Of a stretch of DNA of 64,000 nucleotides, positions 36,919-46,152 are shown piece by piece. Where the stretch lies: positions 38,677 through 102,676 of the forward strand of contig CAYMFU010000339.1 of NCBI GenBank assembly GCA_964389805.1. Reading direction: 5' to 3'. A program made the position numbers and the translations under genes. The DNA is from JAGTVG01 sp964389805 (GTDB taxonomy: Bacteria > Bacteroidota > Bacteroidia > Cytophagales > Cyclobacteriaceae). Numbering within the stretch: the first letter of the stretch is position 1; each line of letters begins with the position of its first letter. Under the pieces are notes generated by a model. That model ran no database searches and had not been told where the DNA came from. It saw nothing but the letters and a program-made list of their open reading frames with translations.

Positions 36919-38052
36919 ATGTTACACTATATTTACCTGAGAATCAGTCTAATTTTTACTTTGACTCTGTTTATAAATGTTCCGGTGGATGCACAATCCG
37001 CCAATATCCATGATAATATCTGGCAGGAACCATGGGAAGGTGTTCCTGAATACTACAAGAAATGGACTTATCCCGATTTTCAATTTCCAGATAAACTGTC
37101 AACATGGAAGAAAGAACGAAAATCCGTTAAGGAGACCCTTCAGAAACTTCTCGGTGATATTCCACCTCGTCCAAAACAGTTAAAAGTAGAAACAGTATTC
37201 AGAGAAGAAAGAATCGGGTATATCCTTGAGAAGTTTAAAATTGACAATGAAGTTGATTCCTGGATCTCCGGCTACCTTGCCATTCCTTCCGGAATGAAGG
37301 GTAAAGTCCCTGTAATCGTTGGTTTACATGGGCATAGCAGCAGTAAAGAAAGTATCTTCGGTACGGGTACCAACACATCACAGGATGTACTGGCACTACT
37401 AATATCCAACGGATTTGCTGTCATGGCGATAGACAGTTATTTTAATGGAGAAAGACGAGGGCAAGGTCCGGCTGGCAATCTGGAAATGCAGGAAAGAAGT
37501 TCCGACCAGGAGTTATCCCAGTTTAAGATAAATTTATGGTTTGATCGATCTTTGTGGGGAATGCAGCTTCGTGATGAACAAATTGCTCTTGATTACCTGA
37601 TATCCCGCCCTGAGATTGATACTGAAAGAATCGGAATTGAGGGAATGAGCATGGGAAGCACCCGCGCATGGTGGCTGGCCGCTCTGGATGACCGGGTGGC
37701 TGCAGTAGTTGGCGTTGCCTGTTTTACACGTTACAAAGAACTTATTGAACAGCGGCAACTACGTGCTCACGGGATATATTATTTCGTTCAGGGGATGTTA
37801 AATCACTTTGATACGGAAGCAATTATGGGTCTTATTGCGCCCAGGCCTTTCCTGGTACTCACTGGCGACAGCGACCAGGGATCTCCTCTAAACGGCATGA
37901 AGGTGTTGGAGGGAAAACTAAATAATGTATATGGACTCTACAATAAAAAAGATGACTTCAGAAGCATAATATACGAAAATACCGGGCACGTATATACCGA
38001 TGAGATGAAAATGGAGATGCTTAACTGGTTTATGAACCACTTGAAAAATTGA
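36919..38052 (+). CDS. Secreted alpha/beta hydrolase (acetyl-xylan esterase/dienelactone hydrolase-like)
   Basis: This 377-residue protein has a signal peptide (to about residue 25, VDAQ). The alpha/beta hydrolase fold shows the oxyanion loop VGLHGHSSSK, nucleophile elbow GIEGMSMGSTRAWW with catalytic Ser, the acid in VLTGDSDQGSP, and the catalytic His in YENTGHVYTDEM. An N-terminal extension (WQEPWEGVPEYYKKWTYPDF) is shared with large secreted esterases of Bacteroidota. It likely removes acyl groups from polysaccharides. It is the first of several exported single genes separated by mnmE-tail relics; the first relic begins 52 bases after its stop. Confidence 0.85.
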   Translation: MLHYIYLRISLIFTLTLFINVPVDAQSANIHDNIWQEPWEGVPEYYKKWTYPDFQFPDKLSTWKKERKSVKETLQKLLGDIPPRPKQLKVETVFREERIGYILEKFKIDNEVDSWISGYLAIPSGMKGKVPVIVGLHGHSSSKESIFGTGTNTSQDVLALLISNGFAVMAIDSYFNGERRGQGPAGNLEMQERSSDQELSQFKINLWFDRSLWGMQLRDEQIALDYLISRPEIDTERIGIEGMSMGSTRAWWLAALDDRVAAVVGVACFTRYKELIEQRQLRAHGIYYFVQGMLNHFDTEAIMGLIAPRPFLVLTGDSDQGSPLNGMKVLEGKLNNVYGLYNKKDDFRSIIYENTGHVYTDEMKMEMLNWFMNHLKN

Positions 38053-38103
38053 ATAAGTTTAATGAAAATATATAAAACGATCAAAATTCCGGGACCATAT
38101 CTC

Positions 38104-38238
38104 GACTTGAAAATCAGTAGTGATTACATAGTTATGGACATCAACTAGACCCAGCACTTTTTGAGTGAGGTCACCGGCGAAATCACCCCCGATGACCTCC
38201 TAGGTAATATCTTTAATAAATTCTGCATTGAAAAGTAA
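38104..38238 (+). pseudogene. mnmE 3'-end relic, copy 1
   Basis: The frame reads like the C-terminus of the tRNA-modification GTPase MnmE: SSDYIVMDIN, a TAG, TQHFL, then SEVTGEITPDDLLGNIFNKF and CIEK, ending at TAA 38236-38238. Intact MnmE ends in an ITGE...DDLLG.IFS.FCIGK pattern. Here there is an internal stop and Gly to Glu in CIGK. No other part of mnmE lies nearby. It lies 52 bases after the alpha/beta hydrolase gene. Confidence 0.75.
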
Positions 38239-38332
38239 TCAGTGGAATGAGTACTTTGTTCGGGCAAATAGTACATTTATTCATACTAGACTAATTGACT
38301 GATGATTTTGCTCAACTTTTAGGAAACGAATA

Positions 38333-38375
38333 AAAGTAAAAGGCCGTTCCGGTGTAAAAAGTGGCCTTTTACTTT
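38333..38375. terminator. Bidirectional intrinsic terminator
   Basis: AAAGTAAAAGGCC (38333-38345) and GGCCTTTTACTTT (38363-38375) form a perfect 13-bp stem with a 17-base loop. The A and T runs at the stem ends would act as U-tracts in both directions. It serves the minus-strand gene ending at 38394 and any plus-strand transcript from the left. Confidence 0.85.
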
Positions 38376-38393
38376 ATAATCCTGAATATAATA

Positions 38394-39167
38394 TCAACGT
38401 AACTTTTTTTCGAGGGTAGCCATATAAACCCAGCGCATGTCACGCGTTTCAAGACCTTTGTTGACGGCTTCCCAATCGGTCACATAATCACCAAAATCAC
38501 GACTTGTTTCTGACATATACTGGTCCAGATCTTTATACATGTTCACCGTAAAATGGGATGCGCGGGTGTCAGAACCAGAAGGTGAAATGATGCTGGCTAG
38601 AGCCCAACTTCCTTTTAATCCCTCATCGACTGATTTTTGATGGATAGGTTTAAAGACTTCCCTTTCGGCTTTTACATATGCATCATTATTGTTAGCTTTC
38701 ATCATTCCAATGTTCGCAAATGTCCCCAGGGGGATGTCAAATTCTCCTTCAGTACCGTCTATAACTGTGCAATATAGGATCACCCCCCTCGTACGGGAAT
38801 CGGCACCTGCCATAGTTTTATCCATGATCTGTTCATCGGCCATGTCAGGATACGCTTTCCTTGCTCTGGCAAAGATCTCATCCATTGTGGAACCCTGCAT
38901 CATTTTTTTCATGTCATCGAAGACAGTTACAACCAGGTATTGATAACCCTGATTCTGTCCGCCTGGTTTTAGTGACCACAGATCCCACCCCGTATAAGCA
39001 CCTTCTTTAATCCCTTCCTGGTGAATTTTAGACCAGAATTCTTCCAGTTCCATATAATCCAGGAGGTGCTTATCTTGGACTTTCATGAACTCGAATGTGA
39101 CGTAATATTCCTGGCTGTATGCCATGGATAATACAAACATAAGAGGAATAATAAATAGTTTTTTCAT
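38394..39167 (-). CDS. Secreted protein of unknown function
   Basis: This 257-residue exported protein has a signal peptide MKKLFIIPLMFVLSMAYSQ; I use this Met (39167) rather than the ATG at 39203, which adds a non-signal extension. The mature part looks like two related halves with dimeric alpha/beta-barrel character (YYVTFEFMKVQDKHLLDYM; YLVVTVFDDMKKMM; and later SHFTVNMYKDLDQYMSE). It resembles ABM/NIPSNAP-type folds in pattern only. It is the sole minus-strand gene in the array of units separated by mnmE tails, and ends at a strong terminator. Confidence 0.65.
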   Translation of the reverse strand: MKKLFIIPLMFVLSMAYSQEYYVTFEFMKVQDKHLLDYMELEEFWSKIHQEGIKEGAYTGWDLWSLKPGGQNQGYQYLVVTVFDDMKKMMQGSTMDEIFARARKAYPDMADEQIMDKTMAGADSRTRGVILYCTVIDGTEGEFDIPLGTFANIGMMKANNNDAYVKAEREVFKPIHQKSVDEGLKGSWALASIISPSGSDTRASHFTVNMYKDLDQYMSETSRDFGDYVTDWEAVNKGLETRDMRWVYMATLEKKLR

Positions 39168-39297
39168 GGTGTAATAAAGTTTTGATGACATGGAATTTGA
39201 CAAAAAGTTAAAGTCTTTTCAAGTTTTTCCATTGGAAAATGTGCCTATTAAAGGAATAATATAATGATTTATTAATATAATCATAGTTCTTCAATGC

Positions 39298-39377
39298 CTC
39301 GAACAGATCACCGGTGAGATCACAATTGACCATCTGCCGGGTAACATTTTCAGTAAGTTATATATTGGAAATAGTAA
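39298..39377 (+). pseudogene. mnmE 3'-end relic, copy 2
   Basis: The frame reads LEQITGEITIDHLPGNIFSK then LYIGN, matching the last 25 or so residues of MnmE; the usual FCIGK-stop has become LYIGNSN with readthrough to a later TAG. The stretch AACATTTTCAGTAAGTT differs by one base from copy 4. It lies 131 bases from the start of the minus-strand gene and 203 bases before the R/S/N-rich gene. Confidence 0.7.
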
Positions 39378-39579
39378 CGGTGAATATCTGGCATTTTAGC
39401 AATAATTCTTCTTCATTAGATTTATTAAAGAATCGTTTTAATCGTATCGGGTTATGAGTGTTTTAGTCGGGAAAAGCGCCTAAGCGGGTAGTCAGAACCT
39501 TTAATAAACACCGTGCAACAGCCTTTTTTACTTTGGCCCGCTGTTTGCATTATTTATATAAACTAATTAAGGTAAGGCC

Positions 39580-41040
39580 ATGAAAACGCTACTAATAAAT
39601 CGGATTACCTTTCTTTTCATCCTGATGTTGGGATGGATGACAGTGAAGGGACAGCAACAGTGGGAAGTTCCGGGTGATAACTTCAGTCTTGAAGGAGCGC
39701 TGGAGATATTTAAAAAATCAGCATCACCGGAAGAATTTGAAAGAATGCTCAATGATCCGGATGCGAGAGTCAATAATCTGGATCTGAACGGGGATGGATA
39801 TATTGACTATATCAGGGTCATCGATATGTATGAGGGGAATGTACATGCCTTTGTTTTACAAGCCGCTATATCAGAAATAGAAAGTCAGGATATCGCCGTC
39901 ATTACCATGGAAAAACTAGCAGATGGGAGGGCAATCCTGCAAATTACCGGGGATGCCGATATTTATGGCGTTGAAACAATTATTGAACCAACAACAGAGG
40001 TAAGAACATACGCCGGTGTCAATACATCAAGGGTAGTTGTGAATGTCTGGTCGTGGCCGTTGGTAAGATATATATACGGGCCATATTACGGTGTATGGGT
40101 ATCACCATGGGGATGGAGTTACAGACCGTATTGGTGGAGTCCATGGAGACCTGTTGTATATTACGACTACTATACATTCTGGAGACCTTACAGATGGCAT
40201 TATTCTGTATGCTTTACACAAAGAGTAATCTACGCTCATAGAATGTACTGGCCGTATAGAACGACTTCTGTGATCGCTCATAATAGACATCATCATAGAA
40301 TTAATGAATATAGGTCAACATATATTGACCGGGAAGGAAATTATCAACCACGTGAGAGCCGCTATAGTAGTCGCCGTGCAAATGCTGTAAGATATAATTC
40401 TGATGGCCGGATCATATCAGATTCCAATGAGCGTACCAGTTCGAGATCTTCCTCTAGCAGCAGTATAAATCAGAGTCGATCATCAGTAAGACGTGAAAGT
40501 GGAAACACCATTCAAAGGTCAAGTGGTAATAGCCAACGATACTCCGACAATTACAATGCTAGTCGAAGCATTGAAAGATCAAATGGCAATCCTAATTTGC
40601 GAAGATCTGAAACAAGCTCAATTACTCAACAATCTACGGGAAGACCTTCAGGTAATACTAATATGAGAAGGTCCTCAGGCAATTCAAGTATCCAGAGATC
40701 TGATGCAAGATCGAATAATGGGGCTAATAATCGTCAATCAAACAGTAGTGCTAACGTTCAGCGCTCATCTGGTCGATCGTACGGAAATGCTAACATTCAA
40801 GGGTCGCATAAAAGATCAACGAGTAATTCAAATCTCAGTTATTCTTCAGGAGGCTCAAACTCACGGAAATCGTATGATAGAACATCAGGGAATTCAGGTA
40901 CTAGTATCTCCCCAAGAAACTCAGATACAAGTAAACCCACCGGCAATAGATCTAGTATCCAACGATCCTCCAGCCGATCCAATAGTTCAAATTCAGGACG
41001 TTCGGAAAAATCAAGCAGTAGTAACAGAGGAAGACATTGA
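39580..41040 (+). CDS. Secreted protein with EF-hand-like segment and R/S/N-rich tail
   Basis: This 486-residue protein has a signal peptide to about residue 25. A compact N-terminal domain (about 26-140) includes an EF-hand-like loop, DLNGDGYIDYIRV. A Trp/Tyr/Pro-rich linker (about 150-225; YGVWVSPWGWSYRPYWWSPW) precedes a long low-complexity tail (about 260-486) of Ser, Arg, Asn and Gly with irregular R-S-S-G-N units. The protein type occurs in Bacteroidota envelopes, without known function. The basic tail could bind polyanions such as DNA or sulfated glycans. Codon use in the tail matches the rest, so it is a real extension. Confidence 0.75.
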   Translation: MKTLLINRITFLFILMLGWMTVKGQQQWEVPGDNFSLEGALEIFKKSASPEEFERMLNDPDARVNNLDLNGDGYIDYIRVIDMYEGNVHAFVLQAAISEIESQDIAVITMEKLADGRAILQITGDADIYGVETIIEPTTEVRTYAGVNTSRVVVNVWSWPLVRYIYGPYYGVWVSPWGWSYRPYWWSPWRPVVYYDYYTFWRPYRWHYSVCFTQRVIYAHRMYWPYRTTSVIAHNRHHHRINEYRSTYIDREGNYQPRESRYSSRRANAVRYNSDGRIISDSNERTSSRSSSSSSINQSRSSVRRESGNTIQRSSGNSQRYSDNYNASRSIERSNGNPNLRRSETSSITQQSTGRPSGNTNMRRSSGNSSIQRSDARSNNGANNRQSNSSANVQRSSGRSYGNANIQGSHKRSTSNSNLSYSSGGSNSRKSYDRTSGNSGTSISPRNSDTSKPTGNRSSIQRSSSRSNSSNSGRSEKSSSSNRGRH

Positions 41041-41189
41041 TCTTCCTCTTATATCGCCTTCTATGATCTGAAATTTCTCACTTCAGCAATATTTTACATT
41101 TATGACAAGTAGAGAAATGCATGAAAATCCATAAGAACATATGCATTTATAGTCATCAGATTATTGTATTTTTTGCTTCAAGCTTTAAT

Positions 41190-41261
41190 GAAACCACCGG
41201 TGAGAGTACCGCCGACTACCTACTGTGAAATATTTTCGGTAAGTTTTGTATTGGAATGTAG
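41190..41261 (+). pseudogene. mnmE 3'-end relic, copy 3
   Basis: The frame reads ETTGESTADYLL, TGA, then NIFGKFCIGM and TAG 41259-41261: the MnmE C-terminal pattern with one nonsense codon and Lys to Met in the final CIGK. AATATTTTCGGTAAGTT differs by one base from copy 4. It lies 150 bases after the R/S/N-rich gene. Between the relic and the amidase gene (41262-41465) I see nothing else. Confidence 0.7.
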
Positions 41262-41465
41262 TTGATCATAAAACTGTTAAAATTAAGGGTATAGGTAATT
41301 TTTGAATTCTGCTATTAAATTTTTTTTATATCTTACTGACAGCCAGGATCACAAGTCTGAAGGAAATACACGGCAATACTGACAAACTTAAAAATTCTTT
41401 GGCCTTTAAACATATTTTACCTATTTTAAAAAATTATACTTACCTGATCTCCATATTTCTATATA

Positions 41466-43035
41466 ATGAAAAGTACTATTAACTCATCCGTTACTCGAAG
41501 ATCGTTTATAAAGAAAAGCTCTATACTCACAGGCGCATCCTTACTTAGTTATTCAAGTTTTAGCAATTCCTTTTCTATTAAAAATAATAGTCTTCCTTTT
41601 TTTAAGTGCTGCGGAGGCTGCTGATGAAATTAGAAAGAAAAATATCTCTTCATTCGAACTCACACAGATTATTCTTGAAAGAATAAATAAATATGACCCA
41701 AAAATTAATGCAATTATTGTATTGATTGAAGAAAAAGCATTAGCGAGGGCCCGTGAAGCAGATACCGCCTTAGCAAAAGGCGAGAATTGGGGAGTATTCC
41801 ATGGCGTTCCCATCACCATTAAAGATGCATTTCAAATAGAAGGTGTGGTAACCACAGCCGGTGCTCCTTTTTTGAAAGATTATGTTCCAGAATGGGACGC
41901 AACAGCCGTTGCCCGATTAAAAAAATCAGGTGCTGTGATTCTTGGGCACACGAATGTTCCTTTTATGCTGAGCGACCATCAAAGTTTTAATGAAATTTAT
42001 GGCAGGACTAATAATCCCTGGAATCTGGATAGAACACCAGGAGGATCAACAGGTGGAGGAGCTGCAGCCGTTGCTGCTGGATTATCTTATTTAAGCCTTG
42101 GTAGTGATATAGGTGGATCCATCCGGGTTCCTGCCCATTTCTGTGGCATTTTTGGCCATAAACCTACAGTGGACTTGATCCCACAAAGGGGACATATACC
42201 CCCTATACCAGGTACTCCAACATCACCATCATCTGAACTACCTGTGGCTGGACCCCTGGCAAGAAGTGCTGAAGATCTTCGTTTGGCATTATCGGTATGT
42301 GGAGGCCCGGATTTACCTAAGAATGTTGCATATTCCTGGAAATTACCTGAACCAAGAAAGAAAGATCCTAAAAAATACAAGATAAAATATATACTCGATC
42401 ATCCGGACTGTCCAATATCGTCTGAAATATCCCCATTGATGGAGCAAGCCATTCAAGAGTTTAAAAATAATGGCTTAAATATTGAGGAAGGATGGCCAAG
42501 GGATGTTAATCCTGCCGAACAGTATATAAATTATCTCTATTTATTAATGGGTGCGATGTCCTTAGGCTTACCAAAAGAAGAAATTGAAAGATTGAAAGCA
42601 ATTCCATCGAATCAGCGGACACCAAGTCAATCTCTACAGATTCAGGCAATTTCTGATTCACATATTCAATATAATAGAATGGAGAGCAATCGACTAAGTG
42701 CCAGATTGATTTGGCAGAAGTTTTTCAAAGAATATGATGCTTTTATACTACCAACTGCATTTGTTCCCGCTTTCCCTCATACCACAAAACCATGGGAAGA
42801 ACGGCTGTTAGAAACTCCGGAATGGCAAAGACCATTTAACGATATGCTTTTCTGGATTTCATTTGCAACCCACACAGGTTTACCTGCTAGTGTATTTCCA
42901 GTTGGTGTAAGTAAAACTGGTTTACCAGTCGGTTTGCAAGTAATCGGGCCATATCTAGAAGATGCAACGCCCATTGATATAGCGGGTAAACTCAATGAAA
43001 TTATGGGTGGCATACGACATCCTCAAGGATATTAA
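41466..43035 (+). pseudogene. Tat-exported amidase gene with +1 frameshift in a T7 run
   Basis: ATG 41466 opens a Tat signal (SVTRRSFIKKSSILTGASLL) that is cut off at CCGGC-type residues and a TGA. One frame over, the amidase continues without break from FLSAAEAADEIRKKNISSF to the C-terminus at 43035. The junction is a run of seven T at 41597-41603; six T would give one 523-residue protein. The body carries the amidase-signature triad: Lys in PITIKDAF, Ser in GGSTGGGAAAV, and Ser in LGSDIGGSIRVPAHFCG. It would hydrolyse an amide in the periplasm. A translation start at 41722 would lack the signal and part of the fold. Slippage-based on/off control, a dead gene or a sequencing indel are all possible. 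Confidence 0.8.
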
Positions 43036-43052
43036 AATTCCACATGCTTCAT

Positions 43053-43181
43053 GGTATTAGCAGTGACCTTCTATTCATGGACATCCGCCAGGCTCTCTAT
43101 TACCTGGGTGAGATCAGGGGTGAGATCACTACTGACAACCTGCCTGGCAATATTTTCAGTAAGTTCTATATCGAAAAGTAA
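43053..43181 (+). pseudogene. mnmE 3'-end relic, copy 4 (best preserved)
   Basis: 43 codons without interruption read GISSDLLFMDIRQALYYLGE, then IRGEITTDNLPGNIFSKF, then YIEK and TAA 43179-43181. This is the complete C-terminal helix region of MnmE. Cys and Gly of the essential CIGK motif are replaced (YIEK) and ITGE has become IRGE. It begins 17 bases after the amidase stop codon. Confidence 0.85.
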
Positions 43182-43340
43182 CCAGTAAAATAATGCCTAG
43201 AACTCAAACCGTAACCAGATGGTTTTTGATATACCAACCTTGGACTGATGATGCATATTCTATTAAGCTGGGTGGTACAGATATATTATCTACTTTTTTG
43301 CTAACTTAGATAGCATCTTTTTAGCCAAAAAATAAATCTC

Positions 43341-43928
43341 ATGAAAAAGAATTTTTTAATGACACTCGCTATTGGTTTAATGGTATTGCTGATAACCGGA
43401 TACAGGCTTCAAGCCAAATCTTACAGCCTGGAAAACCACCTAACAGAAGATTCAGTGGATAACAAATACCATGATCCTGGAATGGAAAAAGTAATACAAA
43501 TTGCCATTGTGGTCAAGGACATTGAAGCCGCTGCAAAACATTGGGCAGAACTCTTGTGTAAACCAGTTCCTGAAATCAGGACCACTAGGCCGGGAAATGA
43601 AGTAAAGGTAATTTATCGCGGAAAACCTTCTAATGGACAAGTCAAACTTACTTTCTTTGTCCTTGGACAAGTCGTTATCGAACTGCTGGAACCCATAAGC
43701 GAAGGAACAAGCTGGCAGGAATTTATGGATGAAAAGGGTGAAGGAGTGCAACATATTGGATTTAAGGTAGTCGACGCGGTGAAAGCCTCTCAGGCACTGG
43801 AAGAAGCTGGCTATCCTGTCTTTCATCAGGGTCGATATGATTCGGATGACGGTACTTATATTTATCACGATACGCAGGATGCCCTTGGTGTGGTAGTAGA
43901 ATTGCTGCACTCAGATGAAATTAAGTAA
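43341..43928 (+). CDS. Secreted VOC-superfamily protein (glyoxalase/epimerase-like)
   Basis: This 195-residue protein has a signal-like N-terminus (about 1-25) and a vicinal-oxygen-chelate domain (about 45-190): VIQIAIVVKDIEAAAKHWAE is the first beta-alpha unit, FFVLGQVVIELLEPIS ends the first module, and EGVQHIGFKVVDAV opens the second. The layout follows methylmalonyl-CoA epimerase-like members, with metal ligand candidates Gln/His and Glu at the corresponding strand positions (VVIELL; VVVELL). An exported VOC protein is uncommon. It lies just beyond the last mnmE relic and may be a further cargo gene. Substrate unknown. Confidence 0.75.
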   Translation: MKKNFLMTLAIGLMVLLITGYRLQAKSYSLENHLTEDSVDNKYHDPGMEKVIQIAIVVKDIEAAAKHWAELLCKPVPEIRTTRPGNEVKVIYRGKPSNGQVKLTFFVLGQVVIELLEPISEGTSWQEFMDEKGEGVQHIGFKVVDAVKASQALEEAGYPVFHQGRYDSDDGTYIYHDTQDALGVVVELLHSDEIK

Positions 43929-44043
43929 AAAGTACTATGAACGCTTTTCTGATTTAAAAAAGCAGGTCAGAAGAAAATCCTGACTGAAAACAGGATAAAC
44001 CATTTACCAGAGATAGCATTTTAAAGCCAGATAATCCAATTCC

Positions 44044-45078
44044 TTAATCGGCTACAGGAATCAGAAAGATCTGCGGTTCATCGGATAAATATGCATCGTC
44101 GACCGGACTTAATCGGTTATACTCCATTAAGGATTTAAGACCTTTTACATATTCCTCTCCCCGTTCTGAATATTTAGTCAGTTGCTCTGCCAGTACAGAT
44201 CCTGTTATTTTCTGCCCGCTCTCCCTTAGTTCTGCTCTTTTATTTCTCAGATCAGCATAGGCACTATGTGTGTTAAGATTAAGCATGTAACCACAAACAG
44301 ATTCCTGAAGTGATTCGAAGGCAGCAATACCGTAATTACCGAGTTCCTTTCTCTGTTCATCAGGAACCATAGCATTTTTCCCCCATGTCCATTGTCCGTA
44401 AATGGCGTTGCCAGTGGCCGCGAATCGTGAGGTCCCCCATCCACTTTCTTCAGCTCCCTGACCAAGGGCAAGAGATGGTGGGACGATATCCACTTTCTTC
44501 CCCAATTCTTCAATCATCGTTGATGTTACCTGGTCATCACTGGATTTGACCTTATACAAGCCGGCAAGCTTCCGGGTCCAAATCTGATCCATTTCACTAA
44601 GTGGATTATTTCCTTGCATCATGGTTCTGATTACTTCCAGTCTTTTTCTGTCTTTCATGATCAATTCGTTTGAGTGAAGTATCATTGGTGCAAGACCGCG
44701 AAAAAACAATTGCTTTTTAAGAAGAACATCGATTTCTTTAGTTGTTGTTTTACTCCACCGATCGCCAATTGTAGTTAGATAAACACGGGGAACTTCACGA
44801 ATTCCTGCCTGCCAGGCTTCAGGAGTATAATTAAGTTTTTCATATAAATCCAATATATCTTTATAAGATCTGATTTCCTTTTTTAGGGAATCATGAGTGT
44901 CTTCTACTGTTGCTGAATAATTAATTGGAACGGAATGAACAAGTGTATCTGAGATATTTAAAACATCGGATTCCGTTTCTGAAATATCAGAATCAGAATC
45001 TTCATAGTTTTTTGAGTTTGCACAATTCGAAAGTACGACTAATACTACAAAAAGATGAATGTAATCCAGTAGTCTCAT
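44044..45078 (-). CDS. Bax-like lipoprotein glucosaminidase
   Basis: This 344-residue protein has a lipobox leader (VVLSNC, Cys19), an acidic linker, and a glucosaminidase domain of the Bax/FlgJ-like type: PSLALGQGAEESGWGTSRFA with the catalytic Glu, then GNAIYGQWTWG and a late Tyr-rich segment (LTKYSERGEEYVKGLKSL). Such enzymes cleave N-acetylglucosamine bonds of peptidoglycan during cell-wall turnover. It is monocistronic and divergent from the sugar-acid operon starting at 45277. Confidence 0.85.
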   Translation of the reverse strand: MRLLDYIHLFVVLVVLSNCANSKNYEDSDSDISETESDVLNISDTLVHSVPINYSATVEDTHDSLKKEIRSYKDILDLYEKLNYTPEAWQAGIREVPRVYLTTIGDRWSKTTTKEIDVLLKKQLFFRGLAPMILHSNELIMKDRKRLEVIRTMMQGNNPLSEMDQIWTRKLAGLYKVKSSDDQVTSTMIEELGKKVDIVPPSLALGQGAEESGWGTSRFAATGNAIYGQWTWGKNAMVPDEQRKELGNYGIAAFESLQESVCGYMLNLNTHSAYADLRNKRAELRESGQKITGSVLAEQLTKYSERGEEYVKGLKSLMEYNRLSPVDDAYLSDEPQIFLIPVAD

Positions 45079-45276
45079 TTTTTACATTATTTAGTTTATT
45101 AGAAAGATAAAAATTTTATACAGCAAACAAAAAATTAGATACACTTTAAAAGTAAAATACCAACCTGGTAAGAAATTTATAATTTCTTTAAAATATTCTA
45201 TGCTCAATGTTCACGTGTGCATAATTATTAATTATATTTGTATTTATCGCATTCACATAAATTTTAATCTCGCTCT

Positions 45277-46125
45277 ATGATTTTTAAATTTGAAGAACTC
45301 AAAGGTAAAACCTGTATTATAACCGGAGGTGGTGGAGTTATCGGCAAAGCACTGGCAACTGCCCTGGCGGCCGTAAAATGTAATGTAGTAATACTTGACT
45401 TATTTAAGGAGGCAGCCGACAAGGTAGCAGAAGAAATTTCCTCAGAATATAAAGTAAAATGTAAAGTAATCGCTGCTAATGTACTCGACCGGTTCTCACT
45501 GGAAAAGGCAAAGGAAGAGATCAATGCCAAATACGGTAAAATTGACTTTCTCATTAACGCTGCCGGCGGAAATCACCCAACTGCAACTACTAAAAAGGAA
45601 TTTATTGATCCGGAGGACCTGACAGATCTTCAGGATACTTTTTTCGGCCTGAATCTGGATGGATTCCGGCATGTGTTTGATCTGAATTTCATGGGTACAC
45701 TGTTACCTACATTGGTATTCGCTCAGGATATGGTGACAGCCAAATCCGGCGTGATAGTAAACTTATCCTCGATGAATTCATTCCGGCCTTTGACCAAGAT
45801 TCCAGCCTACTCTGCGGCCAAAGCTTCCATCAATAATTTTACGGAATGGCTGGCAGTACATTTTGCAAAAGCTGGTATCCGCGTGAATGGTATAGCTCCT
45901 GGCTTTTTTATTACCAAGCAGAACAAGTTTCTCCTCGTCGATGAAAAAACCGGTGATTTTACCGAACGGGGTAATAAAGTGATAATAAATACACCAATGG
46001 GTAAATTCGGCAACCCGGAAGACCTCCAGGGAACCGCATTATACCTTCTTTCAGATCTATCTAAATTCATAACAGGCGTAACCATTCCAGTGGATGGTGG
46101 TTTTAATGCCTATTCCGGAGTATAA
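45277..46125 (+). CDS. SDR oxidoreductase, D-mannonate oxidoreductase-like
   Basis: This 282-residue short-chain dehydrogenase has the nucleotide motif TGGGGVIGKALATALA, the NAG variant INAAGGNHP, and the catalytic set Ser in VNLSSMNSF, then YSAAKAS with Tyr and Lys. The inserted loop after GGNHPTATT and the phrase NFTEWLAVHFAKAGIRVN are typical of SDRs that reduce D-fructuronate to D-mannonate (as in Bacillus UxuB). It opens a five-gene same-strand run with gaps of 21 to 58 bases. That context supports a role in sugar-acid catabolism. The exact substrate remains inferred. Confidence 0.8.
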   Translation: MIFKFEELKGKTCIITGGGGVIGKALATALAAVKCNVVILDLFKEAADKVAEEISSEYKVKCKVIAANVLDRFSLEKAKEEINAKYGKIDFLINAAGGNHPTATTKKEFIDPEDLTDLQDTFFGLNLDGFRHVFDLNFMGTLLPTLVFAQDMVTAKSGVIVNLSSMNSFRPLTKIPAYSAAKASINNFTEWLAVHFAKAGIRVNGIAPGFFITKQNKFLLVDEKTGDFTERGNKVIINTPMGKFGNPEDLQGTALYLLSDLSKFITGVTIPVDGGFNAYSGV

Positions 46126-46152
46126 ATCAATTTATTAAATATCTAAAAACTC

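Noticed and set aside
40430..41030. Repetitive AG-rich sequence suggesting a CRISPR or minisatellite
   Set aside because: The units are irregular and are codons of the R/S/N-rich tail of an intact gene; no repeat-spacer structure.
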